Positions 1 through 7,313 of a stretch of DNA of 11,318 bases are shown one piece after another; the first letter of the stretch is position 1; each line of letters opens with the position of its first letter. This DNA is from Bacillota bacterium. GTDB lineage: Bacteria > Bacillota > Clostridia > Lachnospirales > Lachnospiraceae. The translations under genes and the position numbers were made by a program. The stretch is taken from assembly GCA_023410575.1 (NCBI GenBank), contig JAEYPP010000068.1:1-11318 (forward strand), given 5' to 3'. The notes below the pieces were generated by a model that did not search any database, was not told the origin of the DNA, and saw only the letters and a program-made list of their open reading frames with translations.

Positions 1-26
1 GTATGGGCTAAACTATTCATATCCAT
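1..26 (-). CDS. tnpA: IS200-type Y1 transposase TnpA, N-terminal fragment cut by the window edge
   Basis: Reading leftward from the ATG at 24-26, the visible peptide is MDMNSLAH. This matches, from memory, the opening of many clostridial IS200-like transposases, which begin M-x-x-x-SLAHT and run into a conserved K-Y-H-I-V-F segment. A perfect AGGAGG lies at 35-40, eight bases upstream of the ATG. TnpA is a small (about 150-residue) HUH single-strand transposase with a catalytic tyrosine; neither the HUH motif nor the tyrosine is inside the window. Expression is probably kept low by the folding of its leader (34-89). Extending the sequence to the left would settle the call. Confidence 0.7.
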
Positions 27-33
27 TTTGGAT

Positions 34-89
34 ACCTCCTATGTATTTTTGTGGTTGGCTAAACCCACATTTATTATATCATAGGAGGT
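34..89 (-). promoter_or_regulatory. tnpA leader: ribosome binding site sequestering fold with embedded promoter
   Basis: Bases 34-43 (ACCTCCTATG) are perfectly complementary to 80-89 (CATAGGAGGT), so a transcript crossing both buries the tnpA AGGAGG in a 10-bp helix. Inside it, 50-69 forms a second hairpin (TGTGG/CCACA extended by AA/TT around one bulged G). A perfect TATAAT -10 box on the minus strand (73-78) lies between the two outer arms, with a weak TTCAAG -35 candidate at 96-101, 17 bases away. A transcript from that promoter would start near 66 and lack the 80-89 arm, so only read-through RNA from outside would be fully sequestered. Protection of IS200 from outside transcription in this way is known; applying it here is inference. 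Confidence 0.6.
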
Positions 90-121
90 TTTTTGCTTGA
101 AGCTAAAGCTAATTGGGGACA

Positions 122-138
122 CACCGGCATAGCCGGTG
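122..138 (-). repeat. IS left-end hairpin (TnpA recognition type)
   Basis: CACCGGC and GCCGGTG form a perfect 7-bp stem around an ATA loop in otherwise AT-rich sequence. In the IS200/IS605 family, TnpA binds such subterminal hairpins in single-stranded DNA. It lies about 100 bases upstream of tnpA, the expected left-end position. Confidence 0.65.
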
Positions 139-164
139 GTTTATTTTTATTGCGATACAAATAT

Positions 165-198
165 TTTAGGGATGCGAAGCTAGCTTTGCATCCCTAAA
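165..198 (-). terminator. Long inverted repeat, probable terminator of the four-gene operon
   Basis: TTTAGGGATGC at 165-175 pairs with GCATCCCTAAA at 188-198, with a further AAG/CTT inside, about 40 bases past the stop of the last operon gene. This is the only strong stem there, so it probably ends the operon. The T-rich tail is weak on both strands (AAAATATTT following it on the minus strand), so it may be a poor intrinsic terminator or mainly a 3'-end protecting hairpin. The internal pair 176/187 is a C-A mismatch in minus-strand RNA but a G-U wobble in plus-strand RNA, so polarity is not decided by pairing alone. Confidence 0.5.
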
Positions 199-239
199 TA
201 TAGTAATTTTTCTAAATATTCAAAATTAGAGCCTTATCT

Positions 240-1403
240 TTACATCATGATTGCTTTGATTTCTCCCTCATATTCTGGATGACGACTTCTTAGACCCATT
301 AACGTATTCCTTGCCAATTCCAATTGGTTCGTATTATATTCTACACGTTCACGAATCTTTTGACGACGAACATTTAAGCGATGGCGAACCTCCACCATCT
401 CTTTTTTATCAAGCAATGCTTCTGCCTGGTGACACCAGCATTCTGCATCCTGTATTTGATATTTACGCAGTTCTTTAATCAGTACACCTTGATAAAACTT
501 TAGTTGTTCATTACTCTTTTCAACTTGTGCCATTCGTTCTTTCATCTTTTTATATTCATTAAATTGATATTTCAGCTCGTGATACCCATTTACATGGTAT
601 TTTTCATAGGCATAATCAATACTGGCTGTACAGTTTACATATTTGATTTTCACTTTATTAATCAGAGTAATGGCACGGTTTAAATTCTTCTGTGCATGAC
701 GAAGCGTAATTATACTGCGTCGTTCTTCCAATACGATGTATAAGATTAACCCTAAAGATAATAATCCAGTCAAGAAAAATGGAATCATTAAATCTGCCTT
801 TGTTGCGTTTTCCAATAGAATTAAGATCAAGAACATTCCAATGACTAAAATTAAACTCACAATTGAAAGCTTCTTTAAAAACTCCTTTTTGGCAATTGCA
901 TTCTCAATCTCATACTTTTGGACTCCCTTTTCACCTTCTAACTGACGTAAATCTTCCTTTATCAAAAGCTGATATGCTTCCTGCTCCTTTAGTTTTGGCA
1001 ATTCTCGTTCAATATCTTCTTCAAACTGGGCCATATTATCATATTGTAGGTCTGAAATTGTTTTGTTTTGCGATTTATATTTCTTTCTCTCGGTCTCAGC
1101 TTTTATAATCTGTTCTGCCGCTTCTTCAATTGGAGCTCTTTGCTCTGTTGGTATTCGGTCAATTACTTGAATATCGGATAGATAAGAAGTAACTATCTCA
1201 TACTCTGTAATTGCCTCTTCCAATTGACGTTTAATCTCAGTAATTTGGTCACAGTTTTCCTGAGCTAAAGTTAGAACCTCCTTTTTCGTCGTCTCACTAG
1301 ACTTTGAGTACTTTAACAGTGCTTGTTCTACTGTTAATTGCTCAAAATTATGCTCTATTGATTCGTCCTTTAACTTTCTCTTACGAAATGAGAATATTCC
1401 CAT
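240..1403 (-). CDS. Membrane-anchored coiled-coil protein, last gene of the four-gene operon
   Basis: This 387-residue protein has no recognised enzyme motif. Residues 1-12 are basic (FRKRKLK). Residues about 40-175 are charged and heptad-like, suggesting coiled coil. Two hydrophobic helices follow at about 180-198 and 205-225 with a short loop, and a second long charged helical region runs from 227 to 375. A hairpin of two membrane helices with both coiled-coil arms on the same side, probably cytoplasmic, fits best. There is no signal peptide. The ATG lies 16 bases after the upstream stop; AGAGGAAAG just upstream is a mediocre ribosome binding site overlapping that stop, so translational coupling is likely. 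I do not recognise the family. From the context I infer that it tethers the other three operon products to the membrane. Confidence 0.85.
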   Translation of the reverse strand: MGIFSFRKRKLKDESIEHNFEQLTVEQALLKYSKSSETTKKEVLTLAQENCDQITEIKRQLEEAITEYEIVTSYLSDIQVIDRIPTEQRAPIEEAAEQIIKAETERKKYKSQNKTISDLQYDNMAQFEEDIERELPKLKEQEAYQLLIKEDLRQLEGEKGVQKYEIENAIAKKEFLKKLSIVSLILVIGMFLILILLENATKADLMIPFFLTGLLSLGLILYIVLEERRSIITLRHAQKNLNRAITLINKVKIKYVNCTASIDYAYEKYHVNGYHELKYQFNEYKKMKERMAQVEKSNEQLKFYQGVLIKELRKYQIQDAECWCHQAEALLDKKEMVEVRHRLNVRRQKIRERVEYNTNQLELARNTLMGLRSRHPEYEGEIKAIMM

Positions 1404-1419
1404 GTTTACCCACTTTCCT

Positions 1420-2256
1420 CTATAAGCTATCCTTACGATATTTTGCCTTGATTCGATTCAAAAGTTCGTCTACCTTTAGATAGTACTCTTTCATCTTGCC
1501 TCGTTCTTTTAGTTCAATTAAATGCGTTACTTCCGCATTCATAGACGTGTATTCACTACCTTCTTCTGCCCGAAGTAATTCTTCCTCAATCGAAAACAAA
1601 AGTTCTCTTGTATTTACATACATTTTCACTTCACGTTCAAAAACTTCTTGCTGATTGCTTAGTTTTAATGCATACAAGTATTGCTTTAATGATTCTTCTT
1701 TATGATTACGCTCATATGCCTCTCTAAACTTAATGGAAGCAACGGCTAAAGCACCATTTTTCGCCTCAAGCACACCAATATTATGAAGGATATCACCATA
1801 TTCTTCACTTGTTAATTCCGTGAATTCTTTTCCATTTAGAATATTTTGATATTGTATCATTGCTTCCTTTAATTGGGAGTGACGCATACAATAATCAGCT
1901 TGTCTCTTTTTTCTCTGAGCAGCATTCATTCGATACAGCTCATCAATCTCTATTAATAATCTATTGATTTCATTCTTATCATAATAATCAGCACTACAGA
2001 ATATGCTAACAACCAAATCTTTAATACCAACGCGCTTTTTCACCAACTCCTCTAGGTAATCTGCACGTTCCTTTAGGTCCAATTCATCTCGGATGAATTC
2101 AATTAAGTCAATTCGAAATAAGTCTTCGCTAATGGTTTCAACATTATGGTAGATATAATAGCACAGTTCCTCTATCGTATATATCTTCGTTCCGGTAGCC
2201 TTAAATAAATATGGCCGCTTAGCAGTTTTTCCGGTACAAAGAATTAATTTTCCCAT
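1420..2256 (-). CDS. TPR-like helical protein of unknown function, third gene of the operon
   Basis: The 278-residue product opens with MGKLILCTGK, followed by a short segment (about 14-45) with G-T-K-I-Y and EELCYYIYHN. I recall similar openings in uncharacterised Lachnospiraceae proteins next to DUF5716/DUF5717 genes. Residues about 50-110 are helical; about 115-200 contain two TPR-like helix pairs (DYCMRHSQLKEAMIQYQNIL and a second with HNIGVLEAKNGALAVASIKF); the rest is charged helix. It is soluble, with no signal peptide. I chose the ATG at 2254-2256 because GGAGGGG at 2261-2267 sits just upstream. An in-frame ATG at 2341-2343 would overlap the previous gene by 56 bases, lacks such a site and adds 29 residues of basic, low-quality sequence. 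The TPR-like part suggests protein binding, plausibly to the Hsp70-like neighbour. Confidence 0.85.
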   Translation of the reverse strand: MGKLILCTGKTAKRPYLFKATGTKIYTIEELCYYIYHNVETISEDLFRIDLIEFIRDELDLKERADYLEELVKKRVGIKDLVVSIFCSADYYDKNEINRLLIEIDELYRMNAAQRKKRQADYCMRHSQLKEAMIQYQNILNGKEFTELTSEEYGDILHNIGVLEAKNGALAVASIKFREAYERNHKEESLKQYLYALKLSNQQEVFEREVKMYVNTRELLFSIEEELLRAEEGSEYTSMNAEVTHLIELKERGKMKEYYLKVDELLNRIKAKYRKDSL

Positions 2257-2287
2257 AGCGCCCCTCCAATGTAATTTACTCTTTCTT

Positions 2288-3550
2288 CTATAATGATAAC
2301 GTCTGTTCCCAAATACGGTATGTTGTCTTATAAAACTCTCCAAAACCAGTATCTCTAATTGTTAAAACAGCAGTATCTCGGTCAACAAAGTGCAACTGTA
2401 TTGATAGACGAATCGTTTTATTTTCTCGTTCCATCAAATTATCAATATGAATAACTTCTTTTATCGGTTCTCTTTTTAGAAGATTTTTTACAGTAAAATC
2501 CAAGTCTTTTGTTGCATCTAAAATTACAGTTATATCACTATTAACTTGCCACCAGGGTGTTCCCGCATTAGCTAATACATAATCACTTTCCTTTGTATCC
2601 TGATAAAGGCGAATTGAAATTGTTGATGTGATCATATCATCACTTAACAACAAATAACTATCAAATTCATCTGTTTGTAGTGCTTTCGCAGCATAACATG
2701 CTCCCTTGGTATATAAATTCTGCCCTTTAAAAACTCTTCTTCCGACACATAGTTTTTTAAGTGTATCATCCACCCAATCTCCCAAAAAACCTTTCCCTGT
2801 GAAAAATAGAGATGTTGTCAATCGTTTAAATAATAGCTGATTAGCTGTCGATTCGAATCTTTGAGAAAATCGAGCTGTTCCTTCTTGTCCTAAAATCTTT
2901 AATGAGAAATCCATAGAAAGCTCTATTTTATTTACAATAACTGGTATCGGGGTGTTTCTTCGATTTACTGAGAGACGATAATAGTTCATACCGTTATCAT
3001 CAAATTGAAATAACCCAACATCATTTAACCATAAATCCTGTTTTTGACTTAATATATAGTACATGAAGCACTGGACTTTCGTCAGTATAGTAACTCGATC
3101 CTTTTCTAATCCCAATGGCTTTAATGCTTCATAAACAGCATCACATACCTTTGGTGTTGTATTATCTAAGGTAATTACAAGCTTTGCTATCGTACTATTC
3201 AAAAAACGTTGTCGAATATAGCCTAGAACCTTCTTAAAGTATTTTGAGAGTAGCATCACAGGCGTATAGACCGATTGATATATTTCAATATTTTGCTCAC
3301 GTATTACCTTCGTAACTAAATAATCAATGTAAATACCTGCATTTAGTTCCTTAAGCCGTACTGCTTCTTCCCCAAAGATCCATTCCTTCGTGCTTTCCTT
3401 TACAAGTAGGCAGGTCGGTATGAATGGGTCTGTCGTATCCATCGACATAGAAATACTAGATACATCATTTGTTTGATATTGATAAAAACTAACCTGTGTA
3501 AATTCATCTGACAAATCAATCCCCAGTAACAGAGACTTATTATCCCCCAT
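2288..3550 (-). CDS. Hsp70/actin-like fold protein with degenerate nucleotide motifs (DUF5716-like)
   Basis: The 420-residue protein follows the layout of an Hsp70 nucleotide-binding domain. LLLGIDLSDEFTQVSF (7-22) resembles phosphate-loop 1, and IPTCLLV...WIFGEEA (44-62) resembles the Hsp70 P-S-V-V-x-F...GE-A segment. KLVITLDN (123-130) resembles A-V-I-T-V-P. The phosphate-2 position (about 178-190, VGLFQFDDNGMNYY) lacks the DLGGGT-type signature. FFTGKGF (249-255) resembles the adenosine loop. Residues about 320-420 form a predicted beta domain with DTGFGEF near the end, which fits my memory of the DUF5716 C-terminal region. The start is the ATG at 3548-3550 with GAGGTGG five bases upstream; a GTG at 3557-3559 lies inside that site and is unlikely. 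Function is unknown: a pseudo-chaperone or nucleotide-sensing scaffold is plausible. Confidence 0.85.
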   Translation of the reverse strand: MGDNKSLLLGIDLSDEFTQVSFYQYQTNDVSSISMSMDTTDPFIPTCLLVKESTKEWIFGEEAVRLKELNAGIYIDYLVTKVIREQNIEIYQSVYTPVMLLSKYFKKVLGYIRQRFLNSTIAKLVITLDNTTPKVCDAVYEALKPLGLEKDRVTILTKVQCFMYYILSQKQDLWLNDVGLFQFDDNGMNYYRLSVNRRNTPIPVIVNKIELSMDFSLKILGQEGTARFSQRFESTANQLLFKRLTTSLFFTGKGFLGDWVDDTLKKLCVGRRVFKGQNLYTKGACYAAKALQTDEFDSYLLLSDDMITSTISIRLYQDTKESDYVLANAGTPWWQVNSDITVILDATKDLDFTVKNLLKREPIKEVIHIDNLMERENKTIRLSIQLHFVDRDTAVLTIRDTGFGEFYKTTYRIWEQTLSL

Positions 3551-3571
3551 CGATACCACCTCACTTTCTAT

Positions 3572-6500
3572 TTATACTGGCCGAAACAAAGTTGAGATAT
3601 AGTGGTCCATACTTGCATATGCTTGTAACAAACGATTTAATGTTGTATCGTCATTCATATCTCTCGCTTCGATAATCTGATTAATTCTGCTAAAGTTATC
3701 TTCCTCATAATGGTCAATTTCTGGTTGTATTGTTACTGTATAGCTATTCGTAATATTCTCTTTTTTATCTGAGATTTCAGATATATAGTATTGTAAAGAT
3801 TCCTTGTTAAATAGGATAAATTCTTTTACAAAGATACCATGACATAAATTCACCATCTCTTCTACATAAAATTCGACATGTTCCTCATCTGTATTTAAAC
3901 TGTAATGAATCATAACTTTATTTTTGGGATTAGTACGGTATTCGACATAATACTTGTCACACATATTTTGAGGAATTCGCATATTCTTTCTAAAGTTCTG
4001 AAAAAATGGAAATAAAATGCCTTTATGTTCAAATTGGCTTAAGTGAAAATCAATAAAATTAATCTCACTATCTGTCAATTGTTCTTTTGTGGACTGATAT
4101 TTTAAAAATGCCACCAATGTCATTTCATTGTCATCATAACTAAGTTCATGTCGAATAATCTCAAAAATCTCTTGGTCTGCAATACGCTCAAAAATAAGAT
4201 ATTTATAGGAGTAATAAGATAAAAAGGCACGTATTAACTTTTGATTGCAACCACCATGATAATAACTCATAAATACTGACTTTGCATTACTCATATAACT
4301 TTCTGTAAATAACATCTGAGCAAGTAATCGTTCTTCTAAGTTGGATACGTCAAGATTATTTTCTTTCGAGCACTTCCATAAATCAAACATTGCACTTGTA
4401 GTACCATTAAAATATTTATTTAGGTACTCTAAGACTGGAACATCATATTTACCATGGATAAATGCATAATAAGCTATCTCAACCAAGATATCAAGGCGTT
4501 CTATATTACCATCCGCATTTGAAATCAAACGAGTACAAAGCTTTAGAATCCGCTTAACCTCTACACCCTCATACCCTAGCTCTACCATCGCCTTAAGTGC
4601 AATATTATACAAATCACGCACAATCATAAACTCAATTAATTTACCTCTTGCATTACGTTCAATCGAATGTAAATCAATTTTCATCAAATAGCTCTCTAGA
4701 ATTTCACCTTCAAAATTATCATAATAATAATGAATTAATGTCTGAATGAACTCTTTACGATATTCCTTTGTTAACTCTGGCAACAATGCTACTCTCTTAC
4801 GAAGTTCAATTGCCTGTTCATCAAATCTCTGATAATACTGAGCTTTATCTGCTAAATATAACAATAGTTTTGAATTATCTGGCGCTAACGAAATGAGCTT
4901 ATCATAATATTCCTCTAGATGCGATATTTTTCTTATCGAATATCCAATCGTAATAAAAAATCGTTGATTATTTCCATCAATTAGTACGATCTGCGCATCA
5001 TCGGTCAATAGGTGAATATATGCCTTTTGGTCAAACACAGGCACTATATCTTCCGTTTCTTTTTCTGGATGACAAACAGCAACTGACTTTATTTTTTTAT
5101 TTGGGCATTCTAGTTCATAAAGAAATGATAACTCTGGTAGCTTATCAGCTAACGCTTCATCCAAAACATCTTCATTTATCATGGCATCACAAAGTACGGC
5201 AAGGTGACAATTCACATTACCGTTTTCTACTTGTTGCTTAATAAAACTAAGAATTTCCTCTCGATGTTGAATTAAAATTTCTGAATTCTCTTTCGCATTT
5301 TCAAGCATACAACAATAGTAAAATGCTCTCTTTTTTTCTGGTAAATGATTTTTATAATTAAAGTAAGTTATAATTGATGGATGAATTGGAACATAATTGT
5401 CTTCACTCATCGTATAAACAAAATATTCTGGTAATTCTGTAACTCGTAACTGCTGATTAACACCTGCTTCAAAATAACTATGATATTTAACAGTTCGTAT
5501 ATGGTTACGAATTAATAGACTTAAAATGCCCTGCAAAGCTTCTTTAACCTTAAACACATCATAAATTGACAAAAGAATCAGTAAATTGAGCTTATGAAAC
5601 ACCTTATCTCTTCCAATGTGATAAGATACTATTAAGGCTAGTTCTTTCGTTAACGCTTTTTGACGTAACATAAATATTATTAGCTGACGTTCAAATGCAT
5701 CCATTGATTTTAACTGAGATGGTTCTTCTAATAATATGGAGGTAGCCTCATAATAAAGAATCGGACTATGTAGTCCATTCTCATACTGTTCTTTTATATC
5801 TTCATATTTTTTCCCACGATTATGTTCATATTGCGGGTTTAAATAAAGCAAGCACCAAAAAAGAAATATCTCTTTGGGATTACGAGCAAAAATATCTTTT
5901 ATTTCTTCAAATGCTGCCACTGCATCTACGGATGACTTTTTTCTTAAAGATTTCAAATATAAAAGTAATCCATATGCAACTTCATTCGTAGTGATTAAGT
6001 CATCATACTTTTCTTCAAACGCAAACAGTGAAGTAGTAATTGCACTTTCTCTTCCTGCAATTATTTGAAGATGAAGCTGATACAACAAACAATTAATCCA
6101 AGACTTATCACGAATCATTAAATTATGTAGTAAGGTTTCCGCTTCTGTCACATACTTCCCTACTCCAATACGATTAAACCGAAAATCTAAGTAATTCATC
6201 ATTAATCTTTTTTTTACTTGATTCATTTTTCTGCGCTTAATACGTTCATTTCCACGAGTTCTTGTGCATCGTACTTTTACTGAAACGTTTAATTTGGAAT
6301 ACACCGTTTCTATAACAATATTAGCTTGATGGATGCCCTCCTTCATAGCTTCTGTTTTAATAACATAGTTAATTTCACATTGATTATTAATAAAGTTATC
6401 CGTCCATAACATCTTTCTCTCTAATTCCAAAAAGCTTTGATCAGATGTAATACGAATTTCACCATATCCCCAGCCTTCTTTTGTAAGAATGAGTTTATCC

Positions 6501-7129
6501 ATAAAGTTATATGGTCCGGCTTCATACTCCATTTCTGTTTTATCTACTGTAATTGTAATTACATTTTTTTTATGAGTTGCAACCAAGAATTCATCCAATG
6601 CCTGAGATATTGAACTGCTCTTTACTAAACTTTGATATAATAACAAATGTTGTTTATCATAATATTCTAACACTTTTGCAAACTTTTCCGACTTAAAAAC
6701 CTGTTTCGCTTCCGTCCAATCTGATTTTGCTAAATTAGCAAATTGAAACAAATCTCTGATTTTTCCAAGGGAAGTATTACAATAAGGGGCTTCTACCTGA
6801 ATGTGGACTGGGATACTTATCTCACCGCAATCGGTAATAATACTTATCTCTTCATGAAATTCATCACCAGCATCTAGGTAGTCTGCTACATAGTGATATC
6901 GAATACTCACCATTTCGCCAACAAACTTATCTATTTCTAGGCATAGCAATCGAGACGAAGAATATAGAACACCCTTCATCCGGCTATTCTCACTATTACG
7001 TATACTAAATGAACCCTGATATGTACTACCTGTTTCTATCGTTATATCTATTTTCTCTTCCGATAGAAGTATGTTTGGGAGTTCATACTCAAATATACCC
7101 TTTGCCAATTGTTCTATCTTTTCTTTCAC
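3572..7129 (-). CDS. Giant cytoplasmic beta/helical-repeat scaffold protein (DUF5717-like), first gene of the operon
   Basis: The product is 1185 residues with no signal peptide or membrane helix. Visible layout: a beta-sandwich-like domain at about 26-115 ending EISIPVHIQVEAP, a helical segment at 118-185, a second beta domain at about 187-288, and a basic stretch near 290-310 (RIKRRK). A long helical-repeat (TPR/HEAT-like) array runs from about 310 to 1040, interrupted by a beta-rich insertion at about 676-732, and a C-terminal beta domain at about 1060-1136 contains GIFVKEF. The architecture matches my memory of DUF5717 proteins, which have no established function. It starts at a GTG (7127-7129) with AGGGTGG upstream; the first ATG is only at residue 51, inside the first beta domain. 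It lies about 35 bases downstream of the predicted transcription start and 21 bases before the Hsp70-like gene. A large adaptor or scaffold role is inferred. Confidence 0.88.
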   Translation of the reverse strand: MKEKIEQLAKGIFEYELPNILLSEEKIDITIETGSTYQGSFSIRNSENSRMKGVLYSSSRLLCLEIDKFVGEMVSIRYHYVADYLDAGDEFHEEISIITDCGEISIPVHIQVEAPYCNTSLGKIRDLFQFANLAKSDWTEAKQVFKSEKFAKVLEYYDKQHLLLYQSLVKSSSISQALDEFLVATHKKNVITITVDKTEMEYEAGPYNFMDKLILTKEGWGYGEIRITSDQSFLELERKMLWTDNFINNQCEINYVIKTEAMKEGIHQANIVIETVYSKLNVSVKVRCTRTRGNERIKRRKMNQVKKRLMMNYLDFRFNRIGVGKYVTEAETLLHNLMIRDKSWINCLLYQLHLQIIAGRESAITTSLFAFEEKYDDLITTNEVAYGLLLYLKSLRKKSSVDAVAAFEEIKDIFARNPKEIFLFWCLLYLNPQYEHNRGKKYEDIKEQYENGLHSPILYYEATSILLEEPSQLKSMDAFERQLIIFMLRQKALTKELALIVSYHIGRDKVFHKLNLLILLSIYDVFKVKEALQGILSLLIRNHIRTVKYHSYFEAGVNQQLRVTELPEYFVYTMSEDNYVPIHPSIITYFNYKNHLPEKKRAFYYCCMLENAKENSEILIQHREEILSFIKQQVENGNVNCHLAVLCDAMINEDVLDEALADKLPELSFLYELECPNKKIKSVAVCHPEKETEDIVPVFDQKAYIHLLTDDAQIVLIDGNNQRFFITIGYSIRKISHLEEYYDKLISLAPDNSKLLLYLADKAQYYQRFDEQAIELRKRVALLPELTKEYRKEFIQTLIHYYYDNFEGEILESYLMKIDLHSIERNARGKLIEFMIVRDLYNIALKAMVELGYEGVEVKRILKLCTRLISNADGNIERLDILVEIAYYAFIHGKYDVPVLEYLNKYFNGTTSAMFDLWKCSKENNLDVSNLEERLLAQMLFTESYMSNAKSVFMSYYHGGCNQKLIRAFLSYYSYKYLIFERIADQEIFEIIRHELSYDDNEMTLVAFLKYQSTKEQLTDSEINFIDFHLSQFEHKGILFPFFQNFRKNMRIPQNMCDKYYVEYRTNPKNKVMIHYSLNTDEEHVEFYVEEMVNLCHGIFVKEFILFNKESLQYYISEISDKKENITNSYTVTIQPEIDHYEEDNFSRINQIIEARDMNDDTTLNRLLQAYASMDHYISTLFRPV

Positions 7130-7170
7130 AATACCACCCTAACCTTACAAAAAGTCACTCTTATCAAATA

Positions 7171-7199
7171 ATTATACCATTATGCGCCACCCATTTCAA
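7171..7199 (-). promoter_or_regulatory. Near-consensus vegetative promoter of the four-gene operon
   Basis: On the minus strand, TTGAAA (7194-7199) and a perfect TATAAT (7171-7176) are separated by exactly 17 bases. This is the best sigma-A-type promoter in the window. The predicted start near 7164 leaves a leader of about 35 bases before the GTG. It suggests constitutive, fairly strong expression of the operon; no operator is obvious. Confidence 0.82.
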
Positions 7200-7248
7200 G
7201 ACAGAATCCTTGTAGCAAAAGTGCTCGAGTAAAGCCAAAACAAGGCAT

Positions 7249-7296
7249 AAAAATAACCAGCGAAACACACAAATTTTGTTTCTTCTGGTTATTTTT
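7249..7296 (-). terminator. Intrinsic terminator of the lipoprotein gene, symmetric
   Basis: AAAAATAACCAG (7249-7260) and CTGGTTATTTTT (7285-7296) form a perfect 12-bp stem, with an inner GAAACA/TGTTTC pairing (7262-7267 with 7277-7282). It begins 18 bases past the lipoprotein stop, and the arms give a T run on either strand. It separates the lipoprotein unit from the promoter of the four-gene operon. Confidence 0.85.
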
Positions 7297-7313
7297 CATT
7301 ACCGAAAATCACA

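Larger units (their letters stand above)
1..150 (-). mobile_element. IS200/IS605-family insertion sequence, left end (partial)
   Basis: The leftmost bases hold the upstream end of a small insertion sequence whose transposase is read leftward out of the window. Three things support this: the start of an IS200-type TnpA with a strong ribosome binding site, a compact GC-rich hairpin (122-138) like the subterminal hairpins that TnpA recognises in this family, and a 5' region that can pair with the tnpA ribosome binding site. IS200 elements have no terminal inverted repeats and make no target duplication, so the exact tip cannot be read from one end; I place it roughly at 140-165. The family call rests on only eight full codons plus structure, so it is good but not certain. 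Confidence 0.72.

Noticed and set aside
736..1108. Two plus-strand frames (about 69 and 81 codons)
   Set aside because: Both are antisense to the coiled-coil protein gene, overlap each other and have no recognisable product.
3551..3559. GTG start giving three extra residues on the Hsp70-like protein
   Set aside because: The GTG lies inside the GAGGTGG ribosome binding site that serves the ATG at 3548-3550.
5020..5241. Plus-strand frame within the giant gene, and others near 5874 and 7009
   Set aside because: All are antisense to a continuous 1185-codon gene with consistent protein features.
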